NCBI RefSeq assembly: GCF_018784445.1
Contig: NZ_WQOH01000026.1
Location: forward strand, 33,220-97,219
DNA from: Gemmiger formicilis
GTDB taxonomy: Bacteria; Bacillota; Clostridia; Oscillospirales; Ruminococcaceae
Direction: 5' to 3'
Length of the DNA stretch: 64,000 bases
Made by a program: the position numbers and the translations under genes. Positions 16,739 through 24,924 of the stretch are shown here, in pieces (positions within the stretch are counted from its first letter, which is position 1; every line of letters starts with the position of its first letter). The notes beneath the pieces are model-generated. The model was not told the DNA's origin. It made no database searches and saw only the letters and a program-made list of their open reading frames with translations.

Positions 16739-18148
16739 TCACAGAATATACAGCATATCGTCCGCATCTTTTTCTATCCTGCGCCATTCTTCATCAAGAT
16801 ACTGCTGTATAAATTCTTCCTTTGCGCGGGCAATAAACCTGCTGTCCGTATAAAGGCGCGAGACAGTTACCACCAAGCCCCCAATGTCCAACAACTTTGC
16901 ATCTTTTGTAAATGCGGCTACGGCTGTATTTCCTGCAGCAGATAGCATGTTAGCGTACAGCAGGATTTTCCGGATACGTACCTCATACAGTTTCCGTTCT
17001 CCGTCCCTTTCTTCGTTGTAATACAGCCCGTGCAAAAGGCCGATCACCATGTTGATCAGAATCGACAAAACAGCCGACGCACTTTCCAAGCCTGTATCTC
17101 TGGCAAAGCACAGGAAATCATACTGACTTGCGTACAACTCTCCCGCCAATGTCTCATGAAAGCTGCCAAGCAGCGGAACCGGCAATCCTTCCTTCGTAAA
17201 CAGATCCGACGCATAATGCACCGCCTGCCGGAAAAGTGCCGCAGGCAAAAGATGCGGGTCAGCTTGAATCCGCCCCGCCGTTTCCTCAATCAGCAGGGGT
17301 AGTGGTATAAGCGGCGGCTGCACATAGCCCTTTTCCACGCGGTAGGTGCGCAGGTCGCTCAACGTCATCGTATTCGTCAAAATGTTCGCTGTACCGAACA
17401 CCCAACCCAGTATCGGGTCGTGTCCCAATGTTTTACAGCGGTGATTTGTACCGCCGATTCCCAGTCCGAGCGCTGCCGTGCCCTTGATCGTGTCATAAGG
17501 TACGCCTGACTCAATGATTTCTATCCAGGTTTTCCCTTCCGACTGTCTCATACGGTGTCCCTGGCTCTTCTTTTCCGCAGCCCATCCGCCGGGGTTGCTT
17601 CCTGTACGCTTGTGCTTTTCTACAAAGGCATCCTTGTATTTTTTTACGTGCGCGTCTCCTTCCTTATCAGTCAGCCGTTTTGACAGGTCATAGGGCTCAC
17701 CGATTTTGGGAGTCAGCACCCACCGCAGCGTTTGCAGAGCTGCTGCCACCAACAATACCGCTGTATCGGTTGTGTTAAGACCCGTACACTTCTGGAATTC
17801 TTCGTCGATGCGCTCTAAATCCCGGTAGGCCTGTTGGAATTCGGCTTCTGTCAGAAAATCCTCCAGCTCGGGGGCATCCGTTACCTGCTTTTCGGCTTGT
17901 GCTACGATGGCGTCCCAGCTTTCCGTCACGGGGACGGGTACTGCCGCATTGTTTTCCCCGTATTTCCGTGGTGCTTGGGGCAGCGTATAACCCAGTGATT
18001 GCAGCAGCTCCTCGCTATCCTTGATTCGTGCAACCAGCGAAGCATTCCCCTGCTTCAATTGGGCAGCCATATCGTTTAGCTGCTCCTGCTGGTATTTCAA
18101 CACCTTATTGACGTCTTTTTCGCCTGCCGTATATTGATAGCTCCCCAT
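16739..18148 (-). CDS. Unrecognised 469-aa protein, partner of Gly-rich membrane protein
   Basis: I do not recognise the family. Residues 1-60 and 75-135 are charged helices with coiled-coil character. A glycine-rich hydrophobic stretch TIKGTAALGLGIGG near 225-240 is followed by WVFGTANILTNTMT. Further hydrophobic helices lie around 375-430 (AVLSILINMVIGLLHGLYY, LLYANMLSAAGNTAVAAF). The mix suggests a membrane-associated protein. It lies 25 nt downstream of the 182-aa Gly-rich gene and opposite an Xre regulator. The AT content is slightly above that of its neighbours. A defence or toxin-like module is one possibility, on context alone. Confidence 0.7.
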   Translation of the reverse strand: MGSYQYTAGEKDVNKVLKYQQEQLNDMAAQLKQGNASLVARIKDSEELLQSLGYTLPQAPRKYGENNAAVPVPVTESWDAIVAQAEKQVTDAPELEDFLTEAEFQQAYRDLERIDEEFQKCTGLNTTDTAVLLVAAALQTLRWVLTPKIGEPYDLSKRLTDKEGDAHVKKYKDAFVEKHKRTGSNPGGWAAEKKSQGHRMRQSEGKTWIEIIESGVPYDTIKGTAALGLGIGGTNHRCKTLGHDPILGWVFGTANILTNTMTLSDLRTYRVEKGYVQPPLIPLPLLIEETAGRIQADPHLLPAALFRQAVHYASDLFTKEGLPVPLLGSFHETLAGELYASQYDFLCFARDTGLESASAVLSILINMVIGLLHGLYYNEERDGERKLYEVRIRKILLYANMLSAAGNTAVAAFTKDAKLLDIGGLVVTVSRLYTDSRFIARAKEEFIQQYLDEEWRRIEKDADDMLYIL

Positions 18149-18173
18149 TGCTGTACTCCTGCTTTAGCTCTTG

Positions 18174-18722
18174 TTAAGTCGCATAGCCCAGGTCGTGTTT
18201 CAAATCACGAATGGCCTGGCTCAGCAAAATATTCAAGCTCTCCAAATACTCCTGGCGTTCCTTGCTGGCATTCAGCTCCGCTCTTTGCGCTTTTATAATC
18301 GCCTGATGCTTTTTGAGCACCTCTTGATACAGCCTCTCTTTTTCCTGGCGCAGCTGTTTGCTTTTCAAGTGTGCCGTCAGGCCGACACCACCCGCCGCCA
18401 AAAGGGCAACAGGTGCAGCCAGCACAAAAACACCTGCAACCATACCGCCGCCGACAACGGCCCCAGCCGTTGCCAGCCCCGAGGTAATGCCTGCCGCTGA
18501 CAGTCCTACCGTTCCCAGACCATACAGCGCCGCAAAGGAAGCTGCACCGCCAATTCCCGCGCCAAAAGCTCCCGCCAGCACCTCCGGGATCGCACTTTCA
18601 CGAATCGTGCGCTTCGGATCATCCAGCGCAGCAGCAGCCTCATTTACAACATTAACAACCTGCTGCAGGGCCTCGACGCTCTGGAACCTCATATCCTTCT
18701 TTTTTGTAATGTAGCCGCTCAT
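18174..18722 (-). CDS. Gly/Ala-rich membrane protein with C-terminal coiled coil
   Basis: 182 aa. Residues 50-120 are an almost continuous Gly/Ala-rich hydrophobic region (AGAFGAGIGGAASFAALYG, GAVVGGGMVAGVFVLAAP, VALLAAGGVGLTAHL). That is long enough for two or three membrane passes or a glycine-zipper pore. From about 125 a basic coiled coil follows (KQLRQEKERLYQEVLKKHQ) with heptads to the C-terminus. The gene heads a two-gene unit with the 469-aa protein. Glycine-zipper plus coiled-coil build is seen in pore-forming or effector proteins, but no homology is claimed. Confidence 0.72.
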   Translation of the reverse strand: MSGYITKKKDMRFQSVEALQQVVNVVNEAAAALDDPKRTIRESAIPEVLAGAFGAGIGGAASFAALYGLGTVGLSAAGITSGLATAGAVVGGGMVAGVFVLAAPVALLAAGGVGLTAHLKSKQLRQEKERLYQEVLKKHQAIIKAQRAELNASKERQEYLESLNILLSQAIRDLKHDLGYAT

Positions 18723-18757
18723 AAAAGTTCACCTCATTGAGTTAAAATATTGGCTCT

Positions 18758-18777
18758 TGTTCATATTATAATAAACA
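18758..18777. promoter_or_regulatory. Imperfect palindrome between divergent genes
   Basis: TGTTCAT..AATAAACA, 7 of 10 positions paired, in the 132-bp gap between the Gly-rich gene and the small Xre gene. A second TTGTTCAT lies near 18806. A tentative operator for the Xre protein. Confidence 0.35.
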
Positions 18778-18854
18778 TATTTACTAATGTCAAGGATGTC
18801 AAAATTGTTCATGCTACCATATTCTAAAGTCATTTAAGAAAGGGAGAGTATGGC

Positions 18855-19070
18855 ATGGACTATATCCGCCGGATGCGTGACCTGCGCGAGGATGCCGACA
18901 TGACGCAGGCACAGGTCGCCGCTATATTGGGCACATCCCAGACAATGTACGCCCGCTATGAGCGCGGGGCCAATGAACTGCCAATTCACCATCTTATCAA
19001 GTTGTGTGAGCTGTATCATGTTTCCAGCGATTATTTTCTGGGACTGAACGATGAAATCAAAAAGCAATGA
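18855..19070 (+). CDS. Small Xre-family regulator
   Basis: 71-aa single-domain helix-turn-helix protein: MTQAQVAAILGTSQTMYARYERGANELP at about 16-43, then HHLIKLCELYHVSSDYFLGL, the Cro/C1 fold. ATG at 18855 follows AAAGGGAGAG. It is divergent from the two-gene unknown module with a 132-bp shared control region, so it likely regulates itself and that module. Confidence 0.88.
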   Translation: MDYIRRMRDLREDADMTQAQVAAILGTSQTMYARYERGANELPIHHLIKLCELYHVSSDYFLGLNDEIKKQ

Positions 19071-19104
19071 GCCTTGACCCAAAATCAACGCTCATTGCTT
19101 TTTA
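19059..19104 (+). terminator. Terminator overlapping the xre stop
   Basis: AAAAAGCAATGAG at 19059-19071 pairs with CTCATTGCTTTTT at 19091-19103. The stem includes the last codons and the TGA of the small Xre gene. Confidence 0.85.
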
Positions 19105-19204
19105 TTTTGCACGTCTCTGCCACCTGTGGTATACTAGGGTACATTCCCACAACAGCTCACAGGAGGCATTGGGTAGACGTCGTTGCGCAGAAGATTACTT
19201 TTGC

Positions 19205-19370
19205 TTAAAGCAGCGCACTACTTTGGGGGCCGCACCCGGCGGGGCGTCGAGGACGCCGCCCCCTACAAATATGCGGTAACACAAATAAAAAGCCGACTCC
19301 CGGCAACTGGCGGGTCGATGCAAGCATCGACCCCTACAGTGTACCGGGAGTCGGCAGTTCTTTTATTTTA
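19205..19370. repeat. Family B repeat nested in a long hairpin
   Basis: CGCACCCGGCGGGGCGTCG with GGACGCCGCC begins the unit. Then GCCGACTCCCGG (about 19292-19303) pairs with CCGGGAGTCGGC (about 19349-19360) around an inner GGGTCGATGCAAGCATCGACCC palindrome. Read minus, the outer stem may also end the rpiB transcript. Confidence 0.6.
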
Positions 19371-19379
19371 CGGCAGGGC

Positions 19380-20018
19380 TTACGCCATCAGTTCCTTAAC
19401 AGTCTCGGCCAGCTTCTCGTCCTTGCAGGCGGGGAAGAAATACTCAGCGAAATGCTCGCCGGCGAAAGCGCCCTTGACCAGGTCGCGGTCCAGATCCTTC
19501 AGGATGTCAGACAGGTCGCGGAAGGCAACAGTGCGCACGCCGTCCAGAATCTTCTTGTTGCGCTGCTCGGGCACAACGCGCTCCTTGGGGTAGCCCTGGC
19601 CGTGGCCGAAGCCGAACAGCTTTTCGAAGATGTACTCGAGGTTCAGCTCGCCGCCCCAGCCAAAGCCCTTGGCGAAGGGTAGGGCCACCGCGTTGCCGTC
19701 GTTGACGTGGGCGAAGGTGTAGGCATCGACCGGATCCTCGACATGGCCGCAGATGACACCGGGGAAACTGTTCAGTGCCAGCATAGCGCCTTCGCCGGTG
19801 CCGCAGCCGGTGATGACATAGTCGGCCGCGCCGGAGTTCAGCAGCACAGCGGCCAGGATGCCGTTCTGCACGTAGGTCAGCTGGGCGGCATCATCGGCGG
19901 CATACATGCCGTAGTTGACGACCTCGTGGCCCATCGGCTCCACGACCTTGCGCAGGGTTGCTTCAATCAGGGCGTTCTTGGCGGCCTGACTGTTTTCGTT
20001 GATCAGCGCGATTTTCAT
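19380..20018 (-). CDS. RpiB/LacA/LacB-family sugar-phosphate isomerase
   Basis: 212-aa cytosolic aldose-ketose isomerase of the RpiB/LacAB fold. The N-terminus MKIALINENSQAAKNALIEATL, the central VVNYGMYAADD and the phosphate-binding VITGCGTGEGAMLALNSFPG near 70-90 match the family. It is longer than classical RpiB (about 150 aa), with an extra C-terminal helical part after residue 140. It lies 23 nt downstream of an Ntn-hydrolase-like gene. The natural substrate (ribose-5-P, galactose-6-P or another) cannot be told. Confidence 0.85.
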   Translation of the reverse strand: MKIALINENSQAAKNALIEATLRKVVEPMGHEVVNYGMYAADDAAQLTYVQNGILAAVLLNSGAADYVITGCGTGEGAMLALNSFPGVICGHVEDPVDAYTFAHVNDGNAVALPFAKGFGWGGELNLEYIFEKLFGFGHGQGYPKERVVPEQRNKKILDGVRTVAFRDLSDILKDLDRDLVKGAFAGEHFAEYFFPACKDEKLAETVKELMA

Positions 20019-20041
20019 ATTTTTTCTCCTTTACGTGTATT

Positions 20042-20623
20042 TTATCGGATCAACTGACGGAAATACGTTGTGTTGATGCTCTTATCGTTCTTGGCCATCT
20101 TGGCAATGCAGCCGTCCAGCGTGCGGGCCACATCGTCCAGGCTGCGCCAGCTGGCGGCCTGGGGCTTGACTTCTTCTTCCAGCCAGGGGCCGACGTCGGT
20201 GTGGGAACACGCCCCCTCGATGAGGTACGCACCGGGGCGGCCCTCCTGGGTCTGCGGCTCGTAGCCGTCGGCGCTGCCCATCATCGTCATGACGAACTGG
20301 CCCTTGCGGTTGCGCCCGCCCACAATAAGGCGCACGCCCACCGGCTGCACCTGCACGGTGGCGGCCTTATCGCGCATGATTTTGACGATTTTTTCCAGCG
20401 TCAGGTACTGGGGCTGGTACTCGTCCACGGCGTTGATGATCTGCACGGCGGCCAACGTATCGCCCGCAAAACCAACCATGACGTTGCGGTTGATCTTGCG
20501 CACCTTGGGCAGGTCGTTCTTGATGACGTGGGGCTTGTCGCCGGTGATGGGTTCCTCAACAAAACGGCCATCGCTGACCATGGCGCAGAATGCGTCACTG
20601 CAAACAGCTAAAATAGCACTCAT
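20042..20623 (-). CDS. Ntn-hydrolase-like (proteasome-subunit fold) protein
   Basis: 193 aa. The sequence MSAILAVCSDAFCAMVSDGRFV near the N-terminus, NRNVMVGFAGDTLAAVQIINAV around residue 48 and GVRLIVGGRNRKGQFVMTMMG near 95 follow the beta-strand order of proteasome/HslV-like folds. The usual processed N-terminal Thr is absent, so activity is doubtful. It is upstream of rpiB in the same direction. Function unknown. Confidence 0.6.
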   Translation of the reverse strand: MSAILAVCSDAFCAMVSDGRFVEEPITGDKPHVIKNDLPKVRKINRNVMVGFAGDTLAAVQIINAVDEYQPQYLTLEKIVKIMRDKAATVQVQPVGVRLIVGGRNRKGQFVMTMMGSADGYEPQTQEGRPGAYLIEGACSHTDVGPWLEEEVKPQAASWRSLDDVARTLDGCIAKMAKNDKSINTTYFRQLIR

Positions 20624-20696
20624 AATTTTTTCGTTCCTTTGCTTTTAATAGGGTACTTGTATTGTAGCACGAAATTTGCGCGGGTGCAATGGGTGC

Positions 20697-20725
20697 TTGA
20701 CTTAACCTGCGGTGTGCGGTATGCT
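20697..20725 (+). promoter_or_regulatory. Promoter of the candidate antitoxin RNA
   Basis: TTGACT at 20697-20702, 17-bp spacer, TATGCT at 20720-20725. Predicted start about 20732, reading toward the toxin gene on the opposite strand. Confidence 0.72.
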
Positions 20726-20731
20726 AATAAC

Positions 20732-20829
20732 AGAAAAGGCGCTGCGACAAGCGGTTGGCCCTTTCGGTGAATATGTTAAAAGGTTAGCCTAATAACCGTC
20801 ACCTGCCGGGGTGGCGGTTATTGCTTTTT
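20732..20829 (+). ncRNA. Candidate antisense RNA antitoxin
   Basis: A 98-nt RNA is predicted from the promoter at 20697 to a strong terminator: AATAACCG (20791-20798) pairs with CGGTTATT (20815-20822), followed by GCTTTTT. The last 31 nt are antisense to the 3' end of the 29-aa ORF on the minus strand. This is the convergent, tail-overlapping layout of TxpA/RatA- and Fst-type I toxin-antitoxin systems. Its 5' part also repeats words (GGCGCTGC, GCGGTTGGCCC) found in the toxin leader. Confidence 0.7.
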
Positions 20830-20888
20830 ACAACTAAGCCCAAAGTAAAGGTCTTGCGACCGATATAGAACGTAAATGTAAATCGCAT
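20799..20888 (-). CDS. 29-aa candidate type I toxin
   Basis: Short peptide starting MRFTFTFYIGRKTFTLGL and ending with a basic NNRHPGR tail: a hydrophobic/aromatic stretch flanked by Arg and Lys, as in small membrane-acting toxins. An unusually strong ribosome binding site (AAAGGAGGTGAG) sits 4 nt before ATG. The leader has a hairpin ACCGCCTG..CAGGCGGT right after the predicted start and a long untranslated region, typical for tightly controlled type I toxins. The promoter is at 20973-21001. The opposite-strand RNA overlaps the 3' end. No protein partner is adjacent. Confidence 0.68.
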   Translation of the reverse strand: MRFTFTFYIGRKTFTLGLVVKSNNRHPGR

Positions 20889-20972
20889 GGTCTCACCTCC
20901 TTTCGGGGGTGGGGCCAACCGCCTGCCGTTGTGTGCAGCGCCTTACCGCCTGTTGAAGCAGGCGGTTTTTGT

Positions 20973-21001
20973 GTTATACCAGAGTTTTCGACGATATGCA
21001 A
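20973..21001 (-). promoter_or_regulatory. Promoter of the candidate toxin mRNA
   Basis: Minus strand TTGCAT (21001-20996), 17-bp spacer, TATAAC (20978-20973). The transcript would have a leader of about 75 nt with a GC-rich hairpin at its 5' end. Confidence 0.68.
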
Positions 21002-21049
21002 GCAAAGCTGCTCGCAGGAGAACCTTCCCCCGCGGGCAGCCTTTTACTT

Positions 21050-21145
21050 TATCGAGCTTGTAGGGGCCGGGCATGCCCGGCCCTGCCGTATAAGGCAGAC
21101 GAGTGCTTGCGGAAAGCCGCGGGCCGCACATATGCGGCCCCTACA
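21050..21145. repeat. GC-rich intergenic repeat, family B
   Basis: GTAGGGGCCGGGCATGCCCG palindrome followed by GCGGGCCGCACATATGCGGC, the same kind of core-plus-inverted-word unit as at 12.8 and 31.05 kb. It lies just beyond the aconitase stop codon. Confidence 0.6.
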
Positions 21146-21158
21146 GGGCAACTCTTAT

Positions 21159-23405
21159 TTAGTGATTCTTGTAATAATTGATGAGGCATCCGTCCGCCAG
21201 GATCTGCCGCTCGGCATCGGTCATAGCGCCGAGGCTGACTGTAAAGTGAACTACGCTGCCGTCCGGCTTTACGGCGATGGCGGTCAACTCGTCATCGGCA
21301 TTCAGCAGGGCCTTGCGCACGCCGGGCAGGTAGACATAATCCCCATTGTCCAGCACAGTGGGATCCTTCATCAGGAAGGGCAGCATGCCCCAGTTGATGC
21401 AGTTGGAGCGGTAGCGCTTGGTGGCGTACTCGCAGGCAAAGTTTGCCGCACCGCCCAGAACGCGCTGGCAGCTGGCGGCCTGCTCGCGGGCAGAGCCGTC
21501 GCCGGGCTTATTGGCGAAAATCGCCGAGCCGATGTTGGTATTTGCCGCATCGGGCGTGTAGCCCAGCTTCTTCAAATCATCGTAGACACGCGCGATCTCA
21601 GCGGGCAGAGCGCCTGCGCGGCGCTCCTCATCCAGCGCCTTGACAGCCTTGGCGTTCGGCACATAGGCCGGATCCTTGCGGGAGAGGGTGAACTCCGCCA
21701 GGCGCAGCGGGTTAGAGCGGAAGGACGACGTCTCGCCCGAGGGAATCAGCTCATCGGTGGTGGTGACCGGGTCGGTGATGTAGCTGACGATCTTCACGAG
21801 CAAATCATCCGTCAGGGCGGGCTGTTCGGGCCAGTCCTTGATGTTCGGGCCGAATTTCAGCTCGAAGTCCGGCTCCGAATGGCCCCAGCCGTTGTATACG
21901 CGCTTGTCGTAGACGCCCTGCTCAAAGTGGTATTCGGGCAGGGTGTACTCTGCATCGGTCAGCTCACTGGCAGCGGTCAGGTAGCCGCCGTTGGCTGCGG
22001 TGGCCGCAATGGAGCGAGCGTCCATCAGCGCCACAGCGCTGATCTGACCCTCACCGGGCTTCGAGCCCTCGCGGTTGGGGAAGTTGCGGGTCGTATGGCG
22101 GATCGAGAATTCGCCGTTGGCGGGGGTATCGCCCGCGCCGAAGCAGGGGCCGCAGAAGCACTCGCGGAAGATGCCGCCGGCCGAGACAATGTCGGCCACC
22201 GCGCCGTTCTTGACCAGTTCCAGGTAGGTCGGCATACTGTCGGGGTAGACGCTGAACTTGAACTCGCCGTTGCCGCAGCTCTTGCCTTTGATGATATCCG
22301 CCACGGCACAGATATTCTCATACGTGCCGCCGGAGCAGCCCGCGACCACGCCCTGATCCACATAGATGCGGCCATCGGCGCAGATTTTGCCCACAAGGTC
22401 CATCTCGACCTTGCCGCCCAGCTGCTTGTTGGCCTGGTCCTGAGCCGCCTGCAGGATTTCCTTTGCGTTGGCTTTCAGCTCGCGGATGGGGTAGGCGTAG
22501 CTCGGGTGCATCGGCAGGGCGATCATGCACTCAATGGTGGACAGATCCAGCTCGATGCAGCCGTCGTAGTAGGCTACATCGGCAGGTTTCAACTCTTTGT
22601 AGGCCTCCGGGCGGTTGTGCTGCTCGAAGTATTGTTTCGTAACATCGTCTGTCTGCCAGATGGAGGACCAGCAGGTTGTCTCGGTGGTCATGACGTCGAT
22701 GCCGTTGCGGTAATCGGCGCTCAGATTGGCAACGCCGGGGCCGACAAACTCCATGACCTTATTTTTCACATAGCCGTTGGCGTAGGTGGCGGCCACCAGC
22801 GCCAGCGCGACGTCATGGGGGCCGACACCGGGGTTCGGCTTGCCGGTCAGATAGATGGCGACCACGCCGGGGTAGGCCATGTCGTAGGTGCGGCCGACCA
22901 GCTGCTTGGCCAGCTCGCCGCCGCCCTCGCCGACGGCCATGGTGCCCAGCGCACCGTAGCGGGTGTGGGAGTCAGAGCCGAGGATCATCCGCCCGCAGCC
23001 CGACATCATTTCCCGGTTGTAGCTGTGGATGACGGCCATATTCGGCGGGACATAGATGCCGCCGTACTTGTGCGCGGCGGAGAGGGCAAACTGGTGGTCG
23101 TCCTCGTTGATGGTGCCGCCCACGGCGCAGAGGCTGTTGTGGCAGTTCGTCATGACGTAGGGCAGCGGAAATTCCTTCATGCCGGAGGCGCGGGCCGTCT
23201 GGATGATGCCGACATAAGTAATGTCGTGGCTGGTCATCGAGTCGAATTTCATGCGCAGATCCTGCATGGAATCGCTGGTATTATGGGCCTTGAGGATGCC
23301 GTAGGCGATGGTGCCCTTGCGGGCTTCGTCAGCCGTGACCCCTGCCGGGGCAGCGGTCTGCGGCACGCCATGGACAAGATAAACGCCGGTATCGTGCAGT
23401 TTCAT
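21159..23405 (-). CDS. acn: Aconitate hydratase
   Basis: 748-aa [4Fe-4S] enzyme converting citrate to isocitrate in the cytosol. VVAGCSGGTYENI supplies one cluster cysteine, and FRECFCGPCFGAGDTPANG with ISIRHTTRNFPNREGSK gives the paired cysteines and substrate arginines of the aconitase fold. SDSHTRYGALGTMAVGEGG near residue 140 is another signature. The C-terminal swivel domain contains GSAREQAA..GGAANFA and NCINWGMLPF. The ATG at 23405 is preferred to an upstream in-frame start lying in a repeat. It is the variant of about 750 aa seen in Clostridia. With Icd and citrate synthase it makes 2-oxoglutarate. Confidence 0.94.
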   Translation of the reverse strand: MKLHDTGVYLVHGVPQTAAPAGVTADEARKGTIAYGILKAHNTSDSMQDLRMKFDSMTSHDITYVGIIQTARASGMKEFPLPYVMTNCHNSLCAVGGTINEDDHQFALSAAHKYGGIYVPPNMAVIHSYNREMMSGCGRMILGSDSHTRYGALGTMAVGEGGGELAKQLVGRTYDMAYPGVVAIYLTGKPNPGVGPHDVALALVAATYANGYVKNKVMEFVGPGVANLSADYRNGIDVMTTETTCWSSIWQTDDVTKQYFEQHNRPEAYKELKPADVAYYDGCIELDLSTIECMIALPMHPSYAYPIRELKANAKEILQAAQDQANKQLGGKVEMDLVGKICADGRIYVDQGVVAGCSGGTYENICAVADIIKGKSCGNGEFKFSVYPDSMPTYLELVKNGAVADIVSAGGIFRECFCGPCFGAGDTPANGEFSIRHTTRNFPNREGSKPGEGQISAVALMDARSIAATAANGGYLTAASELTDAEYTLPEYHFEQGVYDKRVYNGWGHSEPDFELKFGPNIKDWPEQPALTDDLLVKIVSYITDPVTTTDELIPSGETSSFRSNPLRLAEFTLSRKDPAYVPNAKAVKALDEERRAGALPAEIARVYDDLKKLGYTPDAANTNIGSAIFANKPGDGSAREQAASCQRVLGGAANFACEYATKRYRSNCINWGMLPFLMKDPTVLDNGDYVYLPGVRKALLNADDELTAIAVKPDGSVVHFTVSLGAMTDAERQILADGCLINYYKNH

Positions 23406-23437
23406 GGGAGAACCCTCCATATTATATGTATCGCCAA

Positions 23438-23644
23438 AGCCTTCCCCCGCGGGGGAAGGTGGCCGAGCGAAGCGAGGCCGGATGAGGGGCAGCCTGCCCA
23501 CAGCCACCCGGCAAAGAGGCAGCCACGGCAAACGCGCCCCTCATCAGTCGGCTTCGCCGACAGCTTCAGTCTCCGTGCCAAGTGCCGCCTACGGCGGTTG
23601 CACTCCGACACGCGCCTGCGGGCGCAGCCCCTCAGGGGGAAGCC
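23438..23644. repeat. Intergenic repeat, family A (long copy)
   Basis: CCTTCCCCCGCGGGGGAAGG, then GGATGAGGGGC, its inverse CGCCCCTCATC, and a CTCAGGGGGAAGCC end. At about 207 bp this copy is longer than others because of a central insertion. Between acn and icd. Confidence 0.7.
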
Positions 23645-23648
23645 TTTA

Positions 23649-24641
23649 TCACAGTCGGCTGATAACCGCCTGCGTAAACTCCTTCGTTCCGGCGGTGCCG
23701 CCGATATCGGCAGTCACGACCTTGCCCTCGGCGACCTGTGCCAGAATAGCATCATTCAAGCGGGCGGCCTTTTCCGTCTCGCCCAGGTCGTTCAGCATCA
23801 TGGCAAAGGCCATCAGGATGGCGCTGGGGTTGGCCTTGTCCTGCCCGGCAATGTCGGGGGCAGAGCCGTGGACAGCCTCATAGATGCGGGTGTTGTCGCC
23901 AATGTTCGCACTGGGCGCAAAGCCCAGACCGCCCACCAGTCCTGCACAGAGGTCGCTGATGATATCGCCGTAGAGGTTCGGCGCGACGAGCACGTCAAAC
24001 TGCTCAGGCCGCTGCACCAGCTTCATGCAGAGGGCGTCGATGATGCAGTCGTCGGCGGCAATGTCGGGGTATTCGGCGGCCACCTCGCGGAAGGTGCGCA
24101 GGAACAGGCCGTCGGTCAGCTTCATGATGTTGGCCTTATGCACGGCCGTGACCTTTTTGCGGCCGTTTTTCTGGGCGTAGTCAAAGGCAAAGCGGCAGAT
24201 TTTTTCACACGCAGGGCGGGTGATAAGCTTCACGCCGTTGGCCATCTCGTCATTGACCATATACTCGATGCCCTTGTACAGATCCTCGGTATTCTCGCGC
24301 ACAATGACGAGGTCGACGTTGTCAAAGCGGGTGGGTACGCCCGGCAGCGTGTGCACAGGGCGCAGGTTTGCGTAGGTGGAAAAGCGCTGGCGCAGCTGGA
24401 CGTTGATGCTGCGGAAGCCCTTGCCAATGGGGGTCGCGGTGGGGCCCTTCAGCGCCCAGCCGCATTCCTCAATGGCATCCAGCGTGCCAGGGGCGATCAG
24501 CTCGCCGCTCTCGGCGGCGTACTCGGCACCGGCGGCAAACTCCTGCCACTCGATGCCGGTGTTCAGTGCGGTGGATACGGCGCGGACGCTCTCTGCAATT
24601 TCACGGCCGATGCCGTCGCCCGGGATCAGAACTGCTTTCAT
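23649..24641 (-). CDS. icd: Isocitrate/isopropylmalate dehydrogenase family, probably NAD-dependent Icd
   Basis: 330-aa beta-decarboxylating dehydrogenase. It starts MKAVLIPGDGIGREIAESV, then LKGPTATPIGKGFRSINVQLRQRFSTYANLRPV with the substrate Ser and Arg residues (S/N-x-x-L-R). VIRENTEDLYKGIEY, KVTAVHKANIMKLTDG with the catalytic Lys, and DVLVAPNLYGDIISDLCAGLVGGLG complete the active site. GSAPDIAGQDKANPSA is the cofactor loop. Homoisocitrate or isopropylmalate activity cannot be excluded by sequence, but linkage to aconitase and citrate synthase favours isocitrate. Confidence 0.9.
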   Translation of the reverse strand: MKAVLIPGDGIGREIAESVRAVSTALNTGIEWQEFAAGAEYAAESGELIAPGTLDAIEECGWALKGPTATPIGKGFRSINVQLRQRFSTYANLRPVHTLPGVPTRFDNVDLVIVRENTEDLYKGIEYMVNDEMANGVKLITRPACEKICRFAFDYAQKNGRKKVTAVHKANIMKLTDGLFLRTFREVAAEYPDIAADDCIIDALCMKLVQRPEQFDVLVAPNLYGDIISDLCAGLVGGLGFAPSANIGDNTRIYEAVHGSAPDIAGQDKANPSAILMAFAMMLNDLGETEKAARLNDAILAQVAEGKVVTADIGGTAGTKEFTQAVISRL

Positions 24642-24924
24642 AAAAATACTTTCCCCTTTCCCTGTGTTTCTTACAATATACATAATAGTAACCGGTTTGG
24701 GGGCGGTTGTCAATGCGCATTTTTACACATTTCGCGACAATCTGCCCACTAGCTTAATTATTTAAAGTGCTAACTTGGCAATTTTGCAAAATTTTTAAGT
24801 TTTTCTTGACGAAAGCGCCAATATACTATAAAATCAATCTATCAGGCACTTGGTGTAAGGGAACGCCCGCAGGGGTATGCGCCTGTATAAAAATGCAAAG
24901 TGTATAAAGAGAGGGGTATGTGCG

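Noticed and set aside
20931..24752. A 1273-codon open frame on the plus strand
   Set aside because: It is the antisense shadow of aconitase and isocitrate dehydrogenase in GC-rich sequence; it has no motifs and no ribosome binding site.
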